Source: Dyella halodurans
GTDB lineage: Bacteria > Pseudomonadota > Gammaproteobacteria > Xanthomonadales > Rhodanobacteraceae
DNA: 64,000 nt
Reading direction: 5' to 3'
Assembly: GCF_026283925.1 (NCBI RefSeq)
Contig: NZ_JAPDPF010000007.1
Coordinates: 1-64,000, forward strand
The notes below the pieces were generated by a model. The model ran no database searches, had not been told where the DNA came from, and saw only the letters and a list, made by a program, of their open reading frames with translations. The position numbers and the translations under genes were made by a program. This document shows positions 38,705 to 46,108 of the stretch, piece by piece; positions within the stretch are counted from its first letter, which is position 1; each line of letters starts with the position of its first letter.

Positions 38705-39832
38705 ATGCCCAGCATGTCCTCTAAGAGCTTCACCCAGATCGTCTCCGATATGGTGACGGCGGTGCAGGGTAAGGCGACGGCGCTGATCGACTTTGCCATT
38801 GGCTCGGTCTTGCGCAGCGTCATCGAAGCTGTCGCCTCGGTGGTGGTCTGGCTCGAAAGTCTGATTCTTGTCCTGCTGCAGACCACTCGGCTCGCCACCT
38901 CGAGTGGAAGCGATGTGGACAGCTTTGTGGCTGACTTCGGGCTCACTCGGCTGCCCGCCCAGGCTGCGACGGGACAGGTCACCTTTGCTCGCTTCACATC
39001 CACCCTGCAGGCGGTTATTCCGGTCGGCACGCTGGTGCAGACGGGCGATGGAACCCAGCAGTTCACGGTGATCGCCGACGCGAGCCAGACCGCCTATAAC
39101 GCAGCACTCAATGCCTACGTCATCGCCGCCGGGGCAAGTAGCGCCACCGCAACGGTGCAGGCGGTGACCGTGGGATCCGGCGGAAATGTCGCTGCCTCGA
39201 CGATTACCGTCATCGCCCAGGCGCTCACCTACGTCGACACGGTGACGAATGCGCTCGGCTTCACGAACGGCGCAAATGCCGAGACCGACGCGGCGCTGCG
39301 CACCCGCTTTGTCGCGTATATCGCTAGCTTGTCAAAGGCCACGAAGGCGGCGATCAACAATGCAGTCCTCAGCCTGAAGACTGGTGCAGCGTGCGCGCTC
39401 ACCGAGAACTACGCCTACAACGGCACCTATCAGCCAGGCTACTTCTACGCTGTCGTGGACGATGGAACCGGCACCCCCAATTCGACCTTTTTGTCGTCGG
39501 CGTCCAACGCGATCGACGCGGTCCGACCCTTCACATCGTCCTTCGGTGTGTTTGCGCCGGTCGTCGAAACAGCTTCGGTAGCCATGACGGCATCCATTGC
39601 AGCCGGCTATGACCCGGTGGCTACGAAGGCTGTCGTGCAGTCGGCAGTGCTGGCATATCTCGGGATGCTGACGCTCGGGCAGTCGCTCCCCTATAGCCGC
39701 CTTCTCCAGGTCGCCTATGACGCCTCGCCGGGCGTGCTGAACATCACTGGCCTGACGCTCAATGGCGGCACCGCCGATCTCGCAGCTACGGCGCAGCAGC
39801 GCATCCTGGCCGGCACGGTGACCGTATCGTGA
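38705..39832 (+). CDS. Baseplate J-like protein
   Basis: 375 residues. Pattern of baseplate J: N-terminal ALIDFAIGSVLRSVIEAVAS, TGQVTFARFTSTLQAVIPVG, GGNVAASTITVI, ETDAALRTRFVAYIASLSKA and a C-terminal NITGLTLNGG. It links wedge and fibre in the baseplate. GTGA overlap with the next gene. Confidence 0.9.
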   Translation: MPSMSSKSFTQIVSDMVTAVQGKATALIDFAIGSVLRSVIEAVASVVVWLESLILVLLQTTRLATSSGSDVDSFVADFGLTRLPAQAATGQVTFARFTSTLQAVIPVGTLVQTGDGTQQFTVIADASQTAYNAALNAYVIAAGASSATATVQAVTVGSGGNVAASTITVIAQALTYVDTVTNALGFTNGANAETDAALRTRFVAYIASLSKATKAAINNAVLSLKTGAACALTENYAYNGTYQPGYFYAVVDDGTGTPNSTFLSSASNAIDAVRPFTSSFGVFAPVVETASVAMTASIAAGYDPVATKAVVQSAVLAYLGMLTLGQSLPYSRLLQVAYDASPGVLNITGLTLNGGTADLAATAQQRILAGTVTVS

Positions 39833-40506
39833 CCGGTGACCAGTCCGATGTCTTCAGCCGCCTGAAGGGCATGCTGCCCTCCAGGTGGTTCGGTACGCCG
39901 ACGGACCCCGTTCCGCTGGTCGACGCCGTTTTGACAGGCTTGTCGACTTCGCTAGCCTTTATTTATTCGCTGTATCTCTACGCGAAGCAGCAGACGCGGA
40001 TTAGCACGGCAACCGATGGCTGGCTTGACATGATAGCCGCTGACTTCTTCGGGCCGGCTGGACTTTCGCGTAAGACCGGCCAGTCAGATGCCTCCTATCG
40101 CAACGCCATCAAGGTTACGCTGCTGCGAGAGAAGGCCACCCGAAACGCGATCATCAAAACGCTCGTTTCGCTCACGGGTCGGACGCCAACGATCATCGAG
40201 CCGCAGCGCCCAGCAGATACGGGGGCCTATGGCGCGCCCAATAGCGGCTATGGAGTAGCAGGGTCCTATGGCTCCCTATCTTTGCCCTATCAGGCATTCG
40301 TCATCGCTTACCGACCGCACAGCAGCACAGGGATCGCCAGTGTCGCCGGCTACGGCATTTCGACGGGCGGCTACGGACAAGCATCGCAGGCTGAGTACGC
40401 GTCAATGTCGATGGTGACGGGCGGCGTCGCCGACAGCGATATCTACGCTGCTGTCGCCGCAGTTAAGCCAGAAGGCACAACGATCTGGACCACCATCTCC
40501 AACTGA
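39829..40506 (+). CDS. Tail protein I-like baseplate component (GTG start)
   Basis: 225 residues. Helical N-terminal half (IYSLYLYAKQQTRISTAT, YRNAIKVTLLREKATRNAII) and a glycine/tyrosine-rich stretch (YGAPNSGYGVAGSYGS, then AGYGISTGGYGQ), resembling proteins at the position of gpI that connect the baseplate to the fibre. It ends before a terminator. Assigned from position and architecture. Confidence 0.65.
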   Translation: MTGDQSDVFSRLKGMLPSRWFGTPTDPVPLVDAVLTGLSTSLAFIYSLYLYAKQQTRISTATDGWLDMIAADFFGPAGLSRKTGQSDASYRNAIKVTLLREKATRNAIIKTLVSLTGRTPTIIEPQRPADTGAYGAPNSGYGVAGSYGSLSLPYQAFVIAYRPHSSTGIASVAGYGISTGGYGQASQAEYASMSMVTGGVADSDIYAAVAAVKPEGTTIWTTISN

Positions 40507-40534
40507 CCAAACACCGAAAAACAACCATCTACGA

Positions 40535-40558
40535 AGCCCGCCCTGTGCGGGCTTTTTT
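40535..40558 (+). terminator. Terminator before the tail fibre gene
   Basis: AGCCCGC (40535-40541), loop, GCGGGCT (40547-40553) followed by TTTTT. Located in the gap between baseplate and fibre genes. Confidence 0.85.
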
Positions 40559-40576
40559 ATTGCCTAGGAGAACCCC

Positions 40577-41890
40577 TTGGACCGATTGATTAACTACTCC
40601 GGCCAGATCCCGCTTGAGACGGATCTGCTCAACACGAACCGGAGCACAATGATCGCTCTGGGCAAGCTCGCCGGCGCCATCTTTGGTACTGGCAACATCA
40701 TTGTGAACGGTCTTGGCGTCGTGCCGACCGGCCCAGCGAGCCTCAACGTAAACGTTAATGCCGGCGAGATCTATTCGCTGCAGAACGTCGACAACGCGGC
40801 ATTCAGTTCGCTGCCGGCGGACACGACAGATACCGTTGTGAAGCAGGGCATTCAGTTGCAGCCCGCTGCGCTGGCTTGCCCCGCGCCTACGACGGCTGGT
40901 TTCTCGATCAACTACTTGATCGAGGCCACCTTCGCCGAAGTTGACAGCGTTCCGGTAGTTCTCCCGTACTACAACGCGAGCAACCCGACGCAGGCTTTCA
41001 GCGGGCCTAACAATACCGGCGTCGCGCAGAACACCAAGCGCGCTGGCACTGTTTCGCTTCAGGCAAAGGCAGGCGTCGCCGCCACTACGGGTACGCAAAC
41101 CACGCCAGCGGTCGACGTAGGTTATGTTGCCCTGGCTGTGGTGACCGTTGCCAATGGCCAGGCGACGATCACTGCCGGCAACATCGTGGCAGCGACCAAT
41201 GGGCAGATCTTGTCCTCCCCAGTTTCAGCCGGCCGCCTGCTAAACATTCAGAAGTTCACGACCGCTGGAACTTATACCTACACGCCGACGCCGGGCACGA
41301 ATAAGGTTCGCGTAACTGTCGTTGGAGCGGGCGGTGGTGGCGGCGCATGCGCGACAAACTCGGCGAGCCAGTGCTCGGCCGGATCCGGCGGCAGTGGCGG
41401 CGGCATGGCAATGAGCCTGCTGACGAGTGGATTCAGCGGCGTGACAATTACCGTTGGCGCAGGTGGTCCCGGTGGTGCTGCCGGCGTCAATGCGGGCTCG
41501 CCGGGCGGGTCGAGTTCCTTCGGCGCACTTCTGTCGGCTACGGGCGGCGGAAACGGGACGTCAAACCAAGGAACCACGGCGACCATTACCGGATGCAATG
41601 CGCCTGGAAGTGGGTCGTCTGGCAATCTCCTCAACGTGGCAGGTGGTGCCGGATCAGCCTCGACCTCGTCCACCAATTCTTTCATCATTGGCGGAAATGG
41701 TGGCGGATCCTATCTTGGTGGCGCGACTCTTTGTGGGTCGGCGGGTGGTGGCGCCATCAGCAATCCTGGCGTGAACGCAACAGGCAGCCCCGGCGTAGGC
41801 GGAAGCGGAGCTGCTGGTGCCATTTCCTCGACAGGAAAAGCGGGCGGCAATGGCGCCGATGGAGCGGTCCTCATTGAGGAATTCGCATGA
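40577..41890 (+). CDS. Tail fibre with glycine-rich tip (TTG start)
   Basis: 437 residues from TTG at 40577 with AGGAG six bases upstream. N-terminal part (RLINYSGQIPLETDLLNT) is the baseplate-attachment type found in many phage fibres; the middle is strand-rich. From about residue 245 to the end it is strongly glycine/serine/alanine-rich with many GGG and GxGG runs (GAGGGGGACAT, GGSGGGMAMS, GGNGGGSYLGG), resembling the polyglycine-helix adhesin tips of some phages. This tip probably binds the host receptor. Followed by its assembly protein. Confidence 0.82.
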   Translation: MDRLINYSGQIPLETDLLNTNRSTMIALGKLAGAIFGTGNIIVNGLGVVPTGPASLNVNVNAGEIYSLQNVDNAAFSSLPADTTDTVVKQGIQLQPAALACPAPTTAGFSINYLIEATFAEVDSVPVVLPYYNASNPTQAFSGPNNTGVAQNTKRAGTVSLQAKAGVAATTGTQTTPAVDVGYVALAVVTVANGQATITAGNIVAATNGQILSSPVSAGRLLNIQKFTTAGTYTYTPTPGTNKVRVTVVGAGGGGGACATNSASQCSAGSGGSGGGMAMSLLTSGFSGVTITVGAGGPGGAAGVNAGSPGGSSSFGALLSATGGGNGTSNQGTTATITGCNAPGSGSSGNLLNVAGGAGSASTSSTNSFIIGGNGGGSYLGGATLCGSAGGGAISNPGVNATGSPGVGGSGAAGAISSTGKAGGNGADGAVLIEEFA

Positions 41891-42321
41891 GTATCTATGC
41901 GCGCGTGCAGGGAGGCTTTGTTATGGAGATCATCGCCCCGGCGTTCGACTCAGACGGAGTTGAGGTGCAGATTTCAGATCGCTTCACGCCAGATATCGTT
42001 GCGATGTTGGCTGATGTAACAAAGGAAAATCCGGCACCTTTGCCTGGCTATGCCGCGGCCGAGGCAAATGGCTCATGGACGTTTGGTGTGTATGTACCGC
42101 CAGCACCAACGGCCACGGAGATTGTTGAACAGAATACCGCGACCATGGATTCGCTTTTATCGCAGGCAGCCTTATCGATAGCCCCACTGCAGGACTCAAT
42201 GGACCTCGGGATTGCAACTTCTGCTGAAACGTCGTTGCTTACTGCCTGGAAGCAATATCGCGTCGCTGTTAATCGGGTCGATCTGACGGCGTGGCCTGCA
42301 GCGTGGCCAGTGCACCCGTGA
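41887..42321 (+). CDS. Tail fibre assembly protein (Tfa-like)
   Basis: 144 residues, ATGA overlap with the fibre gene. Pattern VMEIIAPAFDSDGVEVQISDR, RFTPDIVAMLADVT, GSWTFGVYVPP and C-terminal LLTAWKQYRVAVNRVDL is typical of fibre-assembly chaperones. It probably helps fold the fibre tip. The 3' end overlaps a convergent acyltransferase gene by 53 bases. Confidence 0.82.
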   Translation: MSIYARVQGGFVMEIIAPAFDSDGVEVQISDRFTPDIVAMLADVTKENPAPLPGYAAAEANGSWTFGVYVPPAPTATEIVEQNTATMDSLLSQAALSIAPLQDSMDLGIATSAETSLLTAWKQYRVAVNRVDLTAWPAAWPVHP

Positions 42322-43288
42322 CGTCTGGACTGGGTTTGTAACGAATCGACCGACGAAGGGAGATGACTGGCTTCTCGACCAGCGTGAAGGTGATGTAGGA
42401 CATCACAATGGAAACCGCAATGATCGCGGCGGCGCTCGCTGGCCTCGATATGTCAGATCCAGAGGCCTTGAAGATCGTGACAATCACCGTGTGGTTTAGG
42501 AACACGCCATAGCTGAGATTTCCAAGAAGCGCATCGATCGATCCAGATTTTCGCCTCGACAGGGCGAGAACCGCGGGAAGCCCGACGATCATGCCGAGGA
42601 GGACCTCACGATTCCACGGAGCTTTCGCGGCATCAATCCGGAGTAAGCCTAGGAGGAGGGCGCTCATGCCGAGCCAGATGGCAAGTAGCGCTATTGCGCG
42701 GCGCGTGGATGCCTGCTCATAGATCAGGCTCCCCGTTAGGAAAATGAACAGCACGCCTGGCAGCAAGCGGTAGCCCCAGATGTCCGTATTGATGACGGAT
42801 AGGTAGGCCAAGAGGAAGACGACCACCGAAATCGCGAATGCTATCGACCTGCACTTGTAGATCAGCAGGAAGGGAATGATGGCGTAGAAGGTGCATTCCA
42901 GGCCAAGGGTCCATGCCGGGGGGACGATGAGGCAGTCGGACAGGCCAAACTGATAGAAGGCCAATGGAAGCATCAGAGCATTCATTGCAACTTTGAATGC
43001 TGTTATGCCCTGGGTGTAACTGGTGACAGGGCCAAGCCATAGGTCAACGGCTAGCGTCAACGCAAGGTAGAACAGATATTGAGGGAACAGTCTCATTACG
43101 CGGTCGGCATAGAACAGTCGAACGCGATCAAGTGATGCGAAGTTTCTGGAGATCAGGGCGGTCATAACGAAGCCGCTCAAAAGCAGAAACGACACCACAG
43201 CGACGACGCCCAAGTTCAAGCCGTAGGCCGTGATCCCGAGATGGGATAGAAGGACTAGTCCTGCCAAGAAAAGCCTGTAGGCTCCCAC
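42269..43288 (-). CDS. Acyltransferase 3 family membrane protein (lysogenic conversion)
   Basis: 339 residues from GTG at 43288 with AAGGGG upstream. About ten membrane segments. Family features: an N-terminal H (VLLSHLGITAYG), FLLLSGFVMTALI, the R-rich FYADRVMRLFP and PPAWTLGLECTFYAIIPF (the W-x-L-x-x-E box). Such enzymes acetylate O-antigen or other glycans. Placed beside the fibre, oriented leftward, it probably changes the receptor in the lysogen and so blocks further adsorption. Its GC content appears lower than neighbouring genes. Confidence 0.85.
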   Translation of the reverse strand: MGAYRLFLAGLVLLSHLGITAYGLNLGVVAVVSFLLLSGFVMTALISRNFASLDRVRLFYADRVMRLFPQYLFYLALTLAVDLWLGPVTSYTQGITAFKVAMNALMLPLAFYQFGLSDCLIVPPAWTLGLECTFYAIIPFLLIYKCRSIAFAISVVVFLLAYLSVINTDIWGYRLLPGVLFIFLTGSLIYEQASTRRAIALLAIWLGMSALLLGLLRIDAAKAPWNREVLLGMIVGLPAVLALSRRKSGSIDALLGNLSYGVFLNHTVIVTIFKASGSDISRPASAAAIIAVSIVMSYITFTLVEKPVISLRRSIRYKPSPDVTGALATLQATPSDRPD

Positions 43289-43407
43289 TCGCGACCCCTT
43301 TTGTATGGCGCTGCCGTATTCTGAGTGCGGATTCTACAGCTCCATCCCTTCGCGGCATGTGGGGCCCCATTCCCTGAGGCGCCCCATTTCCCCCTCTCCG
43401 GCGCGAC

Positions 43408-43647
43408 CTATAGTGCCATCGCCTTATCCGATGGCACGGCCAACGTCCCGCAGCCGCCGCAGGCCTGACACTCGCGATCCCGCGCACAGGTGCACTTCGT
43501 CTGCACCCATAGGCTTCGATGGGTGAACTCGGCCTGCCCGCAGTGGTAGCAGCGGATGCCGACCTGGTCCATCGTGCAGCAAGGTTTGCGGCAGGCCGGG
43601 CAGATGCCCGGGGCGCCCATGAGGAAAGGATCTACGCGTCTGCCCAT
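43408..43647 (-). CDS. Cysteine-rich zinc-binding small protein (79 aa)
   Basis: 79 residues. Twelve cysteines, arranged as CPACRKPCC, CYHCGQ, CTCARDREC and CGGC, suggesting one or two zinc sites. Located leftward between the acyltransferase and the excisionase-like gene. Ribosome-binding sequence is not clear; a start at 43620 is possible. No family recognised. Confidence 0.5.
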   Translation of the reverse strand: MGRRVDPFLMGAPGICPACRKPCCTMDQVGIRCYHCGQAEFTHRSLWVQTKCTCARDRECQACGGCGTLAVPSDKAMAL

Positions 43648-43694
43648 GGGGATAGGGTAGGCCGGCGTTGTCTCAGCGGCGTAGACTGGCCGCC

Positions 43695-43787
43695 ATGACG
43701 ACGCGCGCCGACCTCCAGAAGAAACTGGACCTGCTCGACTCGAGCATGGAGACCCTCAAGGCCGAGAACCCGGACGAGGGTGACTAG
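43695..43787 (+). CDS. Possible 30-residue protein, perhaps truncated
   Basis: Starts with ATG at 43695 and codes for a short charged helix (RADLQKKLDLLDSSMETL) followed by ENPDEGD and a stop. It resembles the beginning of small phage helical proteins that usually go on after the DEGD segment, so it may be a truncated gene. Its stop overlaps by three to four bases the convergent stop of the excisionase-like gene. No good ribosome-binding site. Confidence 0.3.
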   Translation: MTTRADLQKKLDLLDSSMETLKAENPDEGD

Positions 43788-43987
43788 TTCGCAGCAGGGG
43801 CAATTTTGCGCGCCCGGATGAACGCCATCACCTCGGTGTAGTCCCAGACAGTCACCCCAGGGCTCAGTTTGATCGCAGCCGGGGTCTTCCCGGCGGCAGC
43901 CCAGGCCCACCAGGTCGAGACAGAGATGCCCAGCATCGGGGCAATTTCACTAACGCGGACGTAGCGCGTGGTCGAATCGGATGTCAC
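43784..43987 (-). CDS. AlpA/excisionase-like DNA-binding protein (GTG start)
   Basis: 67 residues from GTG at 43987, chosen because GGAGGA lies eight bases upstream; the open frame continues to an ATG at 44020 without such a site. MerR/AlpA-type winged helix: YVRVSEIAPMLGISVSTWWAW, then KLSPGVTVWDYTEVMAFI. It lies 250 bases from the right attachment repeat, at the other end of the prophage from integrase; in circular phage DNA both would flank attP. A role in excision is inferred. Confidence 0.7.
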   Translation of the reverse strand: MTSDSTTRYVRVSEIAPMLGISVSTWWAWAAAGKTPAAIKLSPGVTVWDYTEVMAFIRARKIAPAAN

Positions 43988-44135
43988 AGGTCCGTCCTCC
44001 ATTGGTTTGGACGGGACCATATTGCGTTCTAGGGCAGCCTCAAATAAATGCTCGAAGTGGACCTCTTTTGGGGCTCTTCGCGCATCAAATCATTTCGAGG
44101 TCGCTGTTCAGCTCCAGATCGGTCCAGTCGGGCAT

Positions 44136-44165
44136 GAAAAAGCCGCCTCGCGGCGGCCTTCATTT
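44136..44165. terminator. Bidirectional terminator near the right end of the prophage
   Basis: GCCGCC (44142-44147), loop TCGC, GGCGGC (44152-44157), with an A-run before and CTTCATTTT after. It stands in the otherwise empty region 43988-44184 between the excisionase-like gene and the arm sites and could insulate both directions, including transcripts from the tRNA promoter running leftward. Confidence 0.7.
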
Positions 44166-44184
44166 TCGTCAATATCTACAGGAA

Positions 44185-44212
44185 TTGCGGACCAAATCCT
44201 TTTTTGCGGACC
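44185..44212. other. Candidate integrase arm-type sites, right end
   Basis: Two direct copies of TTGCGGACC (44185-44193 and 44204-44212) spaced 19 bp apart, 28 bp from the right attachment repeat. They match the pair near the left end (919-927, 981-989). Confidence 0.5.
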
Positions 44213-44239
44213 AGATTTGGAACCTCAAAAACCTCGTAA

Positions 44240-44303
44240 ACCATTGGTACCGGTGATAGGACTCGAACCTACACGACATCGCTGCCAGTGGATTTTGAGT
44301 CCA
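44240..44303. repeat. Right attachment repeat (attR core) inside intact tRNA-Leu
   Basis: Identical to 814-877 over 64 bp. It covers tRNA positions 28 to 86 plus five bases downstream. The tRNA 3' end here is therefore of phage origin but unchanged in sequence, so the gene remains functional. Confidence 0.95.
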
Positions 44304-44330
44304 CCGCGTCTACCATTCCGCCACACCGGC
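44245..44330 (-). tRNA. tRNA-Leu (anticodon CAA)
   Basis: 86 nt with encoded CCA. The acceptor stem is GCCGGTG with CACCGGT (first pair G-U); the anticodon stem-loop GTGGA-CTCAAAA-TCCAC gives anticodon CAA, reading UUG; a long variable arm and the T-loop GGTTCGAGTCC follow. Class II tRNA as expected for leucine. It is the integration site of the prophage. Confidence 0.96.
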
Positions 44331-44355
44331 ACAACGAACGCTAATTATGCCCAGT

Positions 44356-44937
44356 TCAGTGGACCGGGTCGAGCCCCAATTTGCGGTCGGTGCGCTGGTA
44401 GTGCTCTTTGTCGTCCAGCGGCTGGAAGGTCGCGCAGTGCGTCATCTGGCCCGAGTAGATGTGCAGGCTGACCGCAACGGCGTCGTCGCTGGGGTTGCGG
44501 ATGGTGTGGTACTCGTGCGGTGGAATCAGGCTGCCGGCGGAGCCGGGGCCGGCCTGGATCGAGCCGACCGGCTGGAAGCGATAGAGGCCGTCCTCGTCTT
44601 CCAGGCGCTCGTACTGCACCACTTCCAGCGCGCCGCTCCAGACGCCTTCCACGCACCACATGCCGCAGTGGTCGTGGATGGGCGTACCCTGGCCCGGGCC
44701 CCAGGTCATGGCGACCACGCAATAGCCATGGTCCTCGCTGCGGTACAGCTCGCGGCGCGCGTAGCGGCCTTCGGCGGTTTCGAACACGCAGTTGGGCAAG
44801 CGCACTTCCTGGCCGCGGATGAGCTTGCACAGGCTGTTGCGCAGGCTGTCGGTGACCTCGCGGGTGCTGTCGTGGGCGACAGCGGCGTCGATGGCATCGA
44901 TCAGTTGGCGGGAGCCGGGGAAATCGAGGGTGAGCAT
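44356..44937 (-). CDS. Cysteine dioxygenase family (cupin thiol dioxygenase)
   Basis: 193 residues. The cupin iron site is H88 and H90 (TPIHDHCGMW) with H144 (PPHEYHTIRN); Y161 (HIYSG) corresponds to the active-site tyrosine and C95 may form the Cys-Tyr cross-link. It would oxidise cysteine (or another thiol such as 3-mercaptopropionate) to the sulfinic acid in the cytoplasm. Single gene between the tRNA and the MetX/ccm group, same direction. Confidence 0.85.
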   Translation of the reverse strand: MLTLDFPGSRQLIDAIDAAVAHDSTREVTDSLRNSLCKLIRGQEVRLPNCVFETAEGRYARRELYRSEDHGYCVVAMTWGPGQGTPIHDHCGMWCVEGVWSGALEVVQYERLEDEDGLYRFQPVGSIQAGPGSAGSLIPPHEYHTIRNPSDDAVAVSLHIYSGQMTHCATFQPLDDKEHYQRTDRKLGLDPVH

Positions 44938-45004
44938 GATGTTCTCGGGTTGCGGTGCTACCCGGCCATCTTAGCAGCGCGGGGCGGCGACCGCTGTGGG
45001 GCGT

Positions 45005-46108
45005 TCAGAGTCTGGCGAGGAAACCGCCAATGGCGCGGCTGTAATTGGGGATGTCGACGAGGAAGGCGTCATGGCCCTGCGGCGAATTCAGCGCCACGAA
45101 TTCCACCGCAGCACCGGCCGCGCGAAGGCCCTCGGCGATCTGTTCCTGCTGTTCCAACGGGAACAGGATGTCGGTGCTGACGCCGATCACCATGGCCTGT
45201 TCGATGCGGATGCGCTTGAGGCCTTCCATCACGCTGCCGTCACCGTATTCGGCGATGTCGAACCAATCGCTGGCGCGCGAGAGGTAGAGGTAGCTGTTGG
45301 GGTCGAACGTGCGCACGAAGCGTTGGGCATGTCCTTCGAGATACGACTCCACCTCGAATTCCAGGCCGAACGGATTGTCGTCGCGTTGTTCCGCATCGAG
45401 GCGGATGCGGGCGAAGCGGCCGTTCCATTCCATCGCCGAGCGATAGGTGATGACGCCCAGCTTGCGCGCAATGCTCATGCCGTCTTCGGGATAGCTGTCG
45501 GCGCCGTAGTGACCGCGGTTCCAGTGCGGATCGAGCCGGATCGCCTCGCGTTGAAGCGAGCGAATGGCGATGGCAAACGGCTGCGCCTGCGGCGCGGTAT
45601 CCACGCTGATATGGGCGCGCACGCTACCCGGGTGCAGCACCATATAGGCCAGCGCGCTCATGCCGCCCATCGAGCAGCCGATCAGGCAGGCCAGTTGCGC
45701 GATGCCGAGGCCGCTGACGGCCGCGTGCGCGGCATGGGCGACGTCTTCCAGCGACAGTTCCGGAAAGTCGAGGCGATAGGGTTCGCCGGTGGCCGGGTTA
45801 ATTGATGCGGCGCAGGTCGAACCCTTGTCGCTGCCCAGCGAGTTCACGCAGATCACGAACCAGCGTGCGGTGTCGATGGCCTTGCCGGGGCCGATCATCG
45901 CCTCCCACCAGCCGGCCGAGGGATCGTCGGCGTTGGACGCCGCGTGGGCGCTGGGCGACAGGCCGGTGAGGATCAGCACGGCGTTGTCGCGTGCGGGACT
46001 CAGCTCGCCCCAGGTTTCGTAGGCAACGCGGGCGCCGTGGAGCTCGCCGCCTCGCTTCATCGCAAAGGGCGAGGGCAGGGCGCAGTACCGGCGGGCGTCG
46101 CGATTCAT
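45005..46108 (-). CDS. metX: MetX-family acyltransferase, probably serine O-succinyltransferase
   Basis: 367 residues, alpha/beta-hydrolase. Nucleophile S146 (GCSMGGM), D313 (STDILFP) and H346 (QGHDAF). The active-site loop reads VNSLGSDKGST instead of the GGCxGSTGP of true homoserine O-acetyltransferases; this is the pattern of the MetX-like serine O-succinyltransferases described for Xanthomonas and relatives, which feed cysteine synthesis. The start overlaps the ccmI stop (ATGA). Substrate is inferred from the loop. Confidence 0.85.
   Translation of the reverse strand: MNRDARRYCALPSPFAMKRGGELHGARVAYETWGELSPARDNAVLILTGLSPSAHAASNADDPSAGWWEAMIGPGKAIDTARWFVICVNSLGSDKGSTCAASINPATGEPYRLDFPELSLEDVAHAAHAAVSGLGIAQLACLIGCSMGGMSALAYMVLHPGSVRAHISVDTAPQAQPFAIAIRSLQREAIRLDPHWNRGHYGADSYPEDGMSIARKLGVITYRSAMEWNGRFARIRLDAEQRDDNPFGLEFEVESYLEGHAQRFVRTFDPNSYLYLSRASDWFDIAEYGDGSVMEGLKRIRIEQAMVIGVSTDILFPLEQQEQIAEGLRAAGAAVEFVALNSPQGHDAFLVDIPNYSRAIGGFLARL

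Larger units (their letters stand above)
814..44303. mobile_element. Temperate phage (prophage) with contractile tail, about 43.4 kb
   Basis: The element is bounded by identical 64-bp repeats at 814-877 and 44240-44303, the second inside an intact tRNA-Leu. Between them lie integrase, excisionase-like protein, repressor, Cro-like protein, replication genes, terminase, portal, capsid, sheath, tube, tape measure, baseplate and fibre genes in conventional order. Sheath, tube and gp25/J/V-like genes indicate a contractile tail (myovirus morphology) combined with a lambda-like early control region. No essential module is obviously missing and no structural frame is broken apart from a programmed-type frameshift, so the element may be inducible. 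Confidence 0.95.
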
